Assembly: GCA_023432845.1 (NCBI GenBank)
Contig: JAEZEY010000139.1
Span: 1-6,228, forward strand
Length of the DNA: 6,228 nt
Direction: 5' to 3'
DNA from: Pseudomonadota bacterium
Lineage (GTDB): Bacteria > Pseudomonadota > Alphaproteobacteria > Rhizobiales > Xanthobacteraceae
The notes beneath the pieces were generated by a model, which was not told the DNA's origin, ran no database searches, and saw only the letters and a program-made list of their open reading frames with translations. Both the position numbers and the translations under genes were made by a program. The stretch's first letter is position 1. The number at the start of each line of letters is the position of its first letter. Positions 1 to 5,810 of the stretch are shown here, one piece after another.

Positions 1-1138
1 GGGCAGCACGTCTTATGGATCGCGGCCGGTGCAGCGCTACGGCGACGTCACCGGCAGTGTTTCGCAGCCGGCGGGCCACTGGACCTGGGATGGCGGTCAT
101 CCGGTCACCGTCGGCAATGGCGAAACCGTCGACATGATCGCGCGCCGCCAAGGCGTGCCGGTGTCGGCCATTCTTCAGACCAACGGCATCTCCAATGCGT
201 CGCAGGTCCGTCCCGGCCAGCGCCTCGTCATTCCGCGCTATGTGGCTGGCGCCGCGCCGGCGCAGCCCGCACCGCAGGTGGCGGCTCCGTCATACTCGCG
301 GGCTCCCACTCCGGCACCGGTCGCTCACACCGCGCCTGCCGTGCGCGAGAACGTGCACGTCGTGGCGCCCGGTGAAAGCCTGATCGGACTGTCGCGCCGC
401 TATGGCATGACGCTCGCCGCGCTGGCGCGTCACAACGGCATCTCGCCCTATACGCGGGTCAATGTTGGCGACCGCATCAAGGTGCCCGGCAACAGTCGCC
501 AGGTCATGGCGCAGCAGCCCAAGCAGGCCGCGCCGCAGCCGCAGCGTTATGCCGCTGCCGCGCCTGCGCCGCAGGTGACGCGGCCCCAGACCACGGCCGC
601 GCAATCGAGCTGGCCGAACAATGCGCCGAGCCAGCCGCGCACGATCCCGATCGACCGCGCGCCCGCCGCCGAGCCGACGCAGAGCGTGCGCATGGTCAGC
701 CAGGAAACGCCCAAGGCCGAACCGGCGCCGGAGAAGGTCGCCGAGCCCGCCGGCAGCCTGCAGTCCTTCCGCTGGCCGGTGCATGGCCGCGTCATCGCCG
801 GCTTCGGTTCCAAGCCGAACGGTACGCAGAATGACGGCATCAACATCGCCGTGCCCGTCGGCACGCAGATCAAAGCCGCGGACGACGGCGTGGTCGCCTA
901 TTCCGGCAACGAGCTGAAGGGCTACGGCAACCTTGTGCTGGTGCGTCATGCCAACGGCTATGTGTCGGCTTACGCCAATGCGAGCGAACTGCTGGTCAAG
1001 CGCGGTGACACCATCAAGCGCGGGCAGGTGATCGCGCTGTCCGGCCAGACCGGCAACGTGACCTCGCCGCAACTGCACTTCGAGATCCGCAAGGGCTCGA
1101 CACCGGTCGATCCGACCAAGTATCTCGCCAGCAACTAG
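1..1138 (+). CDS. NlpD/DipM-like LysM + degenerate LytM (M23) envelope protein, 5' partial
   Basis: The reading frame is open from base 2 with no stop, so the true start, and any signal peptide or lipobox, lies off the left edge. The GTG at 29 is only an internal codon that could initiate. Numbering from that codon, LysM domain 1 spans about residues 25-69 and LysM domain 2 about 108-152; both bind peptidoglycan. A Pro/Ala/Gln-rich linker covers about 153-245 and a C-terminal LytM/M23 domain about 248-366. The stretch YGNLVLVRHANGYVSAY is close to E. coli NlpD. Against the M23 consensus, the zinc ligands His and Asp are replaced by N268 and N272, the YxH histidine by N317, and the first His of HxH by Q348; only H350 remains. 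Such degenerate LytM proteins (NlpD, EnvC, DipM) activate periplasmic amidases at the division site, so peptidase activity is unlikely. In many proteobacteria nlpD follows surE and pcm, which may lie to the left. The family is clear; the amidase-activator role is inferred. Confidence 0.9.
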   Translation, partial: GSTSYGSRPVQRYGDVTGSVSQPAGHWTWDGGHPVTVGNGETVDMIARRQGVPVSAILQTNGISNASQVRPGQRLVIPRYVAGAAPAQPAPQVAAPSYSRAPTPAPVAHTAPAVRENVHVVAPGESLIGLSRRYGMTLAALARHNGISPYTRVNVGDRIKVPGNSRQVMAQQPKQAAPQPQRYAAAAPAPQVTRPQTTAAQSSWPNNAPSQPRTIPIDRAPAAEPTQSVRMVSQETPKAEPAPEKVAEPAGSLQSFRWPVHGRVIAGFGSKPNGTQNDGINIAVPVGTQIKAADDGVVAYSGNELKGYGNLVLVRHANGYVSAYANASELLVKRGDTIKRGQVIALSGQTGNVTSPQLHFEIRKGSTPVDPTKYLASN

Positions 1139-1155
1139 CGCGCTCGCGCGCTAGT
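1134..1155. terminator. Inverted repeat between convergent genes, possible bidirectional terminator
   Basis: Two perfect 10-base arms (actagcgcgc and gcgcgctagt) flank a 2-base centre. The left arm contains the TAG stop of the LytM gene (1136-1138). The right arm contains, on the other strand, the TAG stop of the ATPase gene (1153-1151). Only 12 bases separate the two stop codons, so any transcription end must lie here or run into the opposing gene. The transcript could form a GC-rich hairpin from either strand, although the central bases must open to make a loop. There is no T-run after the stem on either strand, so this is not a canonical intrinsic terminator. It may need Rho, or only block 3' exonucleases. 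Confidence 0.45.
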
Positions 1156-2107
1156 CCTTCAGCACAACGCCCTGGCGGCCGGCGATTTCCTGGATGAACT
1201 GCCACGCCACACGGCCCGAGCGCGAGCCGCGCGTCGTCGCCCATTCCAGAGCCTCGCGGCGCAGTTCGTCCTCCGGCAGCTTGAGGCCGTAGTGATTGAC
1301 GTAGCCCTGCACCATGGCGAGGAACTCGTCCTGCGAGCAGCGGTGGAAGCCGAGCCACAGGCCGAAGCGATCCGACAGCGACACCTTTTCCTCGACCGCT
1401 TCGCCCGGATTGATGCCGGTCGAGCGCTCGTTCTCGATCATGTCGCGCGACAGCAGGTGACGGCGGTTGGACGTCGCGTAGAAGATCACGTTCTCGGGGC
1501 GGCCTTCGATGCCGCCGTCGAGCACCGCTTTGAGCGACTTGTAGCTGGTGTCCTCGTTGTCGAAGGACAGGTCGTCGCAGAACAGCACGAAGCGGTACGG
1601 CGAGGCGCGCGTGATCGCCATCAGGTTCGGCAGCGTCTCGATATCCTCGCGGTGAATCTCGACCAGCTTCAGCGGCAGCTTGCCGCCGGCCTTGGCCAGC
1701 GCCGCGTTGATCGAGGCGTGCGAGGCCTTCACCAGTGACGACTTGCCCATGCCGCGCGCGCCCCAGAGCAGGGCGTTGTTGGCCGGCAGGCCACGGGCGA
1801 AACGCTCGGTGTTTTCGACCAGCGTGTCGCGGACCCGGTCGATGCCCTTGAGCAGCGACATCCCGACGCGGTTGACGCGGGGCACCGGCGACAATTGACC
1901 GTCCGGGTGCCAGACGAAGGCGTCGGCGGCCTCGAGGTCGATCGGCTTCCTGGCCGGCGGGGCGAGCCGCTCCAGCGCATCGGCGATGCGCGCCAGCACG
2001 ATTGGATCGGTGCCGCTGGCGGCTTTCGGCCGGGAGGCGGACGTTGCCGGCTTGCGGGTTGGCGCTTTTGCCTTGAGCGCGGTCTTCGAAGTCTTCTTTT
2101 TGGCCAT
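1151..2107 (-). CDS. DUF815-family AAA+ ATP-binding protein
   Basis: A 318-residue P-loop ATPase of the DUF815 family, whose cellular role is not established. The start was placed at the ATG at 2107 (protein begins MAKKKTSK), because the frame further upstream runs antisense through yajC and has no family character. An in-frame ATG at 2140 would add 11 residues; neither start has a clear Shine-Dalgarno sequence. Residues 1-32 are Lys/Ala/Thr/Pro-rich and probably disordered. Walker A is GARGMGKSS (116-124, K122). Walker B is FVLFCDDLSF (173-182, D178/D179). A sensor-1-like stretch, NVIFYATSNRRHL, lies at 206-218. SDRFGLWLGF (245-254) carries R247, a possible arginine finger. SGRVAWQF (297-304) carries R299 in a sensor-2-like position. 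There is no signal peptide or membrane segment, so the protein is cytosolic. It is transcribed away from yajC and toward the LytM gene. Family assignment is confident; function is unknown. Confidence 0.92.
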   Translation of the reverse strand: MAKKKTSKTALKAKAPTRKPATSASRPKAASGTDPIVLARIADALERLAPPARKPIDLEAADAFVWHPDGQLSPVPRVNRVGMSLLKGIDRVRDTLVENTERFARGLPANNALLWGARGMGKSSLVKASHASINAALAKAGGKLPLKLVEIHREDIETLPNLMAITRASPYRFVLFCDDLSFDNEDTSYKSLKAVLDGGIEGRPENVIFYATSNRRHLLSRDMIENERSTGINPGEAVEEKVSLSDRFGLWLGFHRCSQDEFLAMVQGYVNHYGLKLPEDELRREALEWATTRGSRSGRVAWQFIQEIAGRQGVVLKD

Positions 2108-2229
2108 GGCGGTGCTTTCGGAACTGACGGGCTGCTGCATAGCGGGCGCTGGCTGGCCGGGCAACCCGAAGGTGCGGAAACGACTGAAAACGGCCAAGAA
2201 ATCGCCTCTGATTCCGGGTTCTGGCAGCG

Positions 2230-2257
2230 TTGCAATTGAGCGGGCGGCCGCTATAGT
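2230..2257 (+). promoter_or_regulatory. Candidate sigma-70 promoter for the yajC-secDF operon
   Basis: A -35-like ttgcaa (2230-2235) and a -10-like tatagt (2252-2257) are separated by 16 bases. The match to TTGACA/TATAAT is 4/6 and 5/6. The spacer contains a GCGGCCGC palindrome (2244-2251). Transcription would begin near 2264 and give a leader of about 80 bases before yajC. This is the best rightward promoter I see in the 237-base divergent region 2108-2344. I could not pick a convincing promoter for the leftward ATPase gene in the same region. Confidence 0.5.
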
Positions 2258-2281
2258 CCGCGCCGAATTCAAGCGATTTGA

Positions 2282-2311
2282 GCCGGGTCCGGCAGGGGCG
2301 AGCCGCCCGGC
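2282..2311 (+). promoter_or_regulatory. GC-rich hairpin in the yajC leader
   Basis: Bases gccggg (2282-2287) pair with cccggc (2306-2311). After a 2-base bulge (2288-2289), cggc (2290-2293) pairs with gccg (2302-2305), leaving an 8-base loop, aggggcga. This makes 10 G-C pairs in the predicted leader, ending 17 bases before the yajC Shine-Dalgarno sequence. The purine-rich loop resembles a Shine-Dalgarno sequence. The hairpin could affect message stability or translation, or be incidental in GC-rich DNA. No T-run follows it, so attenuation by an intrinsic terminator is not indicated. Confidence 0.35.
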
Positions 2312-2344
2312 ACGACCGAAAAACAGCCAGGGGTCTGAAAAACG

Positions 2345-2689
2345 ATGTTCATCACGTCCGCATATGCGCAAGGCGCGCCGGGGTTCGGGGGCGACGGCGG
2401 CATCCTGATGTCGCTGCTGCCGTTCATCCTGATCTTCGTGATCATGTACTTCCTGATCCTGCGCCCGCAGCAAAAGCGGGTGAAGGCGCATCAGGAAATG
2501 GTCAAGAACGTGCGCCGCGGCGACACCGTCGTCACCAGCGGTGGCCTCATCGGCAAGATCACCAAGGTGGTGGACGACGACCAACTCGAAGTCGAAATCG
2601 CCGACGGTGTCCGCATCCGCCAGATGCGCGGCATGATCAGCGACGTGCGCGCCAAGGGTGAACCGGTGAAGGACGAAGCTGCCAGCTGA
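2345..2689 (+). CDS. yajC: YajC, Sec translocon accessory subunit
   Basis: A 114-residue inner-membrane protein that joins SecD and SecF in the accessory complex of the SecYEG translocon. It has a short N-terminal segment (MFITSAYAQ, then a Gly-rich stretch), one transmembrane helix at about residues 20-39, and the family hallmark RPQQKR at 40-45. The cytoplasmic part contains VRRGDTVVTSGGLIGKITKV (57-76), typical of YajC. The length is normal for the family. The ATG at 2345 is preceded by AGGGGT (2329-2334) at a 10-base spacing. AYAQ resembles a signal-peptidase site but lies before the hydrophobic helix, so cleavage there is unlikely. It is the first gene of the rightward run, 41 bases ahead of secD. 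Confidence 0.97.
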   Translation: MFITSAYAQGAPGFGGDGGILMSLLPFILIFVIMYFLILRPQQKRVKAHQEMVKNVRRGDTVVTSGGLIGKITKVVDDDQLEVEIADGVRIRQMRGMISDVRAKGEPVKDEAAS

Positions 2690-2730
2690 CGGCGGCGTTT
2701 CGTCAAGCCGGTCAAGCAAGCCAGGATCTC

Positions 2731-4329
2731 ATGCTTTATATTTCGCGGTGGAAGGCGGCGGCGATTGTCCTTACGGCGCTCGTCATCTGCCTGTTTACCG
2801 TTCCCAATTTCATTGCGAGCGACACGGTCGCCGGATGGCCCAAGTGGGCGCAGCGCCATATCGTGCTCGGCCTCGATCTGCAGGGTGGCTCGCACATCCT
2901 GCTCGAAGTCGATTCCAACGCGGTGCGGAAGGAAAAAGTAGAGACCACTCGCGATGACGTGCGGCGCGTGCTGCGCGATGCCCGCATCGGCTATACCGGG
3001 CTTGCCATTCGCGGCAACAGCGTCGAGGTCCGCGTCCGCGACGAGGCCAATGCCGGGCAGGCGCTGACCAAGCTGCGCGAACTGTCGGTGCCGCTCGGCG
3101 GCATTCTCGGCGGGACCGGCCAGCGCAGCGTCGACGTCTCGTCCGACGGCAATCTCATCCGTCTGACCGTGACCGATGCCGCCATGCTCGAGCGCATCCG
3201 TCAGTCGGTCGAGCAGTCGATCCAGATTATCGAGCGGCGTGTCAACGAACTCGGCACCGTCGAGCCGCTCATCCAGCGCCAGGGCGTCGACCGCATTCTG
3301 GTGCAGGTGCCGGGCCTTCAGGACCCCTCGCGCCTCAAGGACTTGCTCGGCAGGACCGCCAAGCTCGACTTTCGCATGGTGGATTCCAACACGCCTGTCG
3401 AGCAGGCCCTACAGGGCCGCGTGCCGCCTGAATCCGAACTCTTGTACAGCTCCACCGAGCCGAAAACGCCCTATCTCATCGAGAGGCGCGTTCTGGTCTC
3501 CGGCGGCGATCTGACCGATGCGCAGCCCGGCTTCGATCAGCGCACCTCGGAACCGATAGTCAGCTTCCGCTTCAACACCTCCGGCGCACGCAAGTTCGCG
3601 CAGGCGACCCAGGAAAATGTCGGCCGGCCCTTCGCCATCGTTCTCGACAACGAGGTAATCTCGGCGCCGGTGATCCGCGAACCGATCCTCGGCGGCTCGG
3701 GCCAGATCTCCGGTTCGTTCACGGTGCAGAGCGCCAACGACCTCGCTATCCTGCTGCGCGCCGGCGCGCAGCCGGCGCCGCTGACCATTATGGAAGAGCG
3801 CACCGTCGGTCCGGGTCTGGGGGCTGACTCGATCGCGAGCGGCAAGACCGCCTCATATATCGGCGCCGCGCTGGTGGTGATCTTCATGTTTGCTACCTAC
3901 GGGCTGTTCGGCCTGTTCGCCAACATCGCGGTCGCCATCAACGTTTGCATGATCTTCGGCGTACTCTCCTTGCTCAATGCCACGCTGACTCTGCCGGGCA
4001 TCGCCGGAATCGTGCTCACCGTCGGCATCGCGGTGGACTCGAACGTGCTGATTTACGAGCGTATCCGCGAAGAGCTTCGGGCCGGCCGTTCGGTCATCAA
4101 TGCCATCGACGCCGGCTTCACGCGCGCGTTGGCGACCATTCTCGATTCCAACATCACGACTTTCATCGCCGCCGCCGTGCTGTTCTACATCGGTACCGGC
4201 CCGGTGCGCGGCTTCGCGGTCACCTTCGGCATCGGCATCATCACGACGGTCTTCACGGCTTTCACGGTGACCCGGCTGATCGTTGCGACGTGGGTGCGCT
4301 GGCGCCGCCCGCAGCGGCTAACGATCTGA
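2731..4329 (+). CDS. secD: SecD, protein translocase subunit
   Basis: A 532-residue RND-superfamily membrane protein that works with SecF to couple proton flow to late steps of Sec-dependent export. TM1 is at about residues 9-28, followed by the family signature LGLDLQGGSHILLEVD (46-61). A large periplasmic region (about 30-370) includes IIERRVNELGTVEP (166-179) and VQVPGLQDPSRLKDLLGRTA (191-210). Five further helices lie at about 374-392, 397-415, 422-440, 472-490 and 494-516. In TM4, VGIAVDSNVLIYERIREE (431-448) carries D436, at the position of the aspartate essential for proton transport in studied SecDF. The protein is shorter than E. coli SecD (615 residues), as is usual in alphaproteobacteria; the sequence appears intact. 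AGGA at 2723-2726 lies 4 bases before the ATG, slightly close. SecF follows after 16 bases. Confidence 0.98.
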   Translation: MLYISRWKAAAIVLTALVICLFTVPNFIASDTVAGWPKWAQRHIVLGLDLQGGSHILLEVDSNAVRKEKVETTRDDVRRVLRDARIGYTGLAIRGNSVEVRVRDEANAGQALTKLRELSVPLGGILGGTGQRSVDVSSDGNLIRLTVTDAAMLERIRQSVEQSIQIIERRVNELGTVEPLIQRQGVDRILVQVPGLQDPSRLKDLLGRTAKLDFRMVDSNTPVEQALQGRVPPESELLYSSTEPKTPYLIERRVLVSGGDLTDAQPGFDQRTSEPIVSFRFNTSGARKFAQATQENVGRPFAIVLDNEVISAPVIREPILGGSGQISGSFTVQSANDLAILLRAGAQPAPLTIMEERTVGPGLGADSIASGKTASYIGAALVVIFMFATYGLFGLFANIAVAINVCMIFGVLSLLNATLTLPGIAGIVLTVGIAVDSNVLIYERIREELRAGRSVINAIDAGFTRALATILDSNITTFIAAAVLFYIGTGPVRGFAVTFGIGIITTVFTAFTVTRLIVATWVRWRRPQRLTI

Positions 4330-4330
4330 C

Positions 4331-4337
4331 AGGGGGA
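4331..4337 (+). promoter_or_regulatory. Strong Shine-Dalgarno sequence of secF
   Basis: The run agggggag begins one base after the secD stop codon and lies about 8 bases before the ATG at 4346. It is the strongest ribosome-binding site in the operon and fixes the secF start. It suggests that secF initiates independently rather than relying on ribosomes leaving secD. Confidence 0.75.
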
Positions 4338-4345
4338 GATTTACC

Positions 4346-5410
4346 ATGCGTCTTCTCCGCATTGTGCCGGACGACACCAAATTCGATTTCATGCGGTTCC
4401 GGCGCATCAGCTTCCCGCTGTCGGCGCTGCTGACCATCTTCGCCATCGTTCTTTACTTCTCGCACGGCCTGAATTTCGGCATCGATTTTCGCGGCGGCAC
4501 GCTGATGGAGATACGCGATACCGCGGGCCCGGCAGATATCGCCAAGATGCGAGCTACGCTCGGCGAGCTCAACCTCGGCGAGGTACAACTGCAGCAGTTT
4601 GGCGGCCCGGGCGAGGTCCTGATCCGGATCGCCGAGCAGCCCGGCGGCGACGCCGCCCAGCAGGCGGCGGTGCAGAAGGTGCGTGCGGCGCTCGGCGACC
4701 AGATCGAATACCGGCGCGTCGAGGTGGTGGGGCCTCGCGTCTCCAGCGAGCTTCTGTCTTACGGGATCATCGGGCTCGGCCTCGCGATCCTCGGCATCCT
4801 GATATATCTGTGGTTCCGCTTCGAGTGGCAATTCGCGCTCGGCGCCATGATCGCCAACGTGCACGACCTCGTGCTCACCATCGGGTTCATGTCGATCGCG
4901 CAGATCGACTTCGATATCACCAGCATCGCGGCTCTTCTGACCATCCTGGGCTATTCGCTCAACGATACGGTTGTCATCTACGATCGTATTCGCGAGATCC
5001 TTCGTCGTTACAAGAAGATGCCTATGGCCGATATTCTGAACGCGTCGGTCAACCAGACCTTGTCGCGCTCTATTATTACCCATGTCACCACCAGCTTAGC
5101 GCTGCTGGCGCTCTATCTGTTCGGCGGCCAGGCGATCCACTCCTTTGCCGCCACCATGCTGTTCGGGGTGGTGCTGGTCGGCACCTACACTTCGATCTTC
5201 ATCGCGGCGCCGATCCTGATCTATCTCGGCGTGGGCATAGGCCGTGATGCGCTGTCGGCGGAGCCGGAGCCCGAGATCATCAACCCGAACGCCATCCCGG
5301 CGCGCTTCGTCGAGGACACCGGAACCGACGAGGTTGCCGACAAGCCGGCCACACGTCCCGGCGGCAAGACCTCGGTCACCAACAGGCCGAAACCCAAGGG
5401 CCGTCGCTGA
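4346..5410 (+). CDS. secF: SecF, protein translocase subunit
   Basis: A 354-residue partner of SecD in the proton-driven Sec accessory complex of the inner membrane. TM1 is at about residues 22-40, followed by the SecF signature FGIDFRGGTLMEI (44-56) and a short periplasmic domain (about 57-135) that ends in VGPRVSSELL (128-137). The remaining helices lie at about 138-157, 165-184, 190-212, 243-262 and 267-297. TM3 has VHDLV (172-176) and TM4 has LGYSLNDTVVIYDRIRE (201-217) with D207, both conserved in SecF. Residues 300-354 form a charged, Pro/Lys/Arg-rich cytoplasmic tail ending in KGRR, which makes the protein about 30 residues longer than E. coli SecF. The SecD and SecF genes are separate, not fused. 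The stop lies 2 bases before the next start, which suggests translational coupling. Confidence 0.98.
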   Translation: MRLLRIVPDDTKFDFMRFRRISFPLSALLTIFAIVLYFSHGLNFGIDFRGGTLMEIRDTAGPADIAKMRATLGELNLGEVQLQQFGGPGEVLIRIAEQPGGDAAQQAAVQKVRAALGDQIEYRRVEVVGPRVSSELLSYGIIGLGLAILGILIYLWFRFEWQFALGAMIANVHDLVLTIGFMSIAQIDFDITSIAALLTILGYSLNDTVVIYDRIREILRRYKKMPMADILNASVNQTLSRSIITHVTTSLALLALYLFGGQAIHSFAATMLFGVVLVGTYTSIFIAAPILIYLGVGIGRDALSAEPEPEIINPNAIPARFVEDTGTDEVADKPATRPGGKTSVTNRPKPKGRR

Positions 5411-5412
5411 CG

Positions 5413-5802
5413 ATGGCCGGCGGGATCGGCGACGATACGCCTCATCTGCCGACGCCCGCGCCGATCGATGCCTACGGCAATGGCGGCTTCCGCTTCGGCG
5501 GCATGTCCCATCGCGGCTCGATCATATGTTTTCCGGACGGCATGTGGGCCTGGCCGGTCGCGTCGATCAGGGATGTGACCGCGGACACGCTGGCGCAAGC
5601 CTTGGCGCGCGGCAATTCGCTGGACGTGTTCCTCATTGGCGCCGGGCGCGATCCGGCGTTCCTGCTGCCGGCGCTGCGAGCGATGTTCCACGATCTGTCC
5701 ATCTCAGTCGATGTGATGACCACCGGCGCAGCCGTGCGCACCTACAATGTGTTGTTGGCGGAGAACCGCCGGGCCGGCGCCGGGTTGATCGCGGTCGATT
5801 AG
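5413..5802 (+). CDS. Mth938-like domain (DUF498) protein, NDUFAF3 homologue
   Basis: A 129-residue soluble protein of the Mth938-like/DUF498 fold, the family that includes human NDUFAF3, an assembly factor of respiratory complex I. After a variable N-terminus (1-18), the core begins at AYGNGGFRFGG (20-30). It continues with GSIICFPDGMWAWPV (35-49), DVFLIGAGRD (71-80) and the conserved C-terminal stretch VDVMTTGAAVRTYNVLLAEN (99-118) followed by R119 and R120. There is no signal peptide or membrane segment. It starts 2 bases after the secF stop; AAGGG at 5396-5400, inside secF, is a weak distant Shine-Dalgarno sequence, so coupling to secF translation is likely. The bacterial function is not established. 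A complex-I assembly or membrane-insertion role is inferred from the human relative and from its position between secF and a NDUFAF6-like gene. Confidence 0.92.
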   Translation: MAGGIGDDTPHLPTPAPIDAYGNGGFRFGGMSHRGSIICFPDGMWAWPVASIRDVTADTLAQALARGNSLDVFLIGAGRDPAFLLPALRAMFHDLSISVDVMTTGAAVRTYNVLLAENRRAGAGLIAVD

Positions 5803-5804
5803 GA
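5801..5804 (+). promoter_or_regulatory. Shine-Dalgarno sequence overlapping the upstream stop codon
   Basis: AGGA at 5801-5804 shares its first two bases with the TAG stop (5800-5802) of the Mth938-like gene and lies 6 bases before the ATG at 5811. It supports that ATG as the start of the last gene and suggests that termination and reinitiation are coupled. Confidence 0.6.
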
Positions 5805-5810
5805 ATCGCC

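Noticed and set aside
290..1078. A long minus-strand open frame (262 codons) inside the LytM gene.
   Set aside because: It is Arg/Gly/His-rich low-complexity sequence typical of antisense frames in GC-rich genes, and the plus strand encodes clear LysM and LytM domains.
2278..2661. A plus-strand frame from a TTG in the yajC leader that overlaps yajC out of frame; considered as a leader peptide or small gene.
   Set aside because: There is no Shine-Dalgarno sequence, the product is Arg-rich and unlike any arrest peptide, and it extends deep into yajC in a shadow frame.
2108..2719. The ATPase reading frame stays open far upstream on the minus strand, across the intergenic region and antisense to yajC, to 2719.
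   Set aside because: That part has no DUF815 character, overlaps an unmistakable yajC, and is a common effect of high GC content. The MAKKKTSK start at 2107 gives a protein with a normal family layout.
2690..2730. A short direct repeat (gtcaagc at 2702-2708 and 2711-2717) between yajC and secD; considered as an operator.
   Set aside because: Seven bases repeated once with no symmetry is not enough support, and the gap is too short and too operon-like for a separate promoter.
4262..5083. A minus-strand open frame (273 codons) across the secD end and secF.
   Set aside because: It is rich in Asp, Glu, His and Arg with no recognisable domain, and is antisense to the well-conserved secF.
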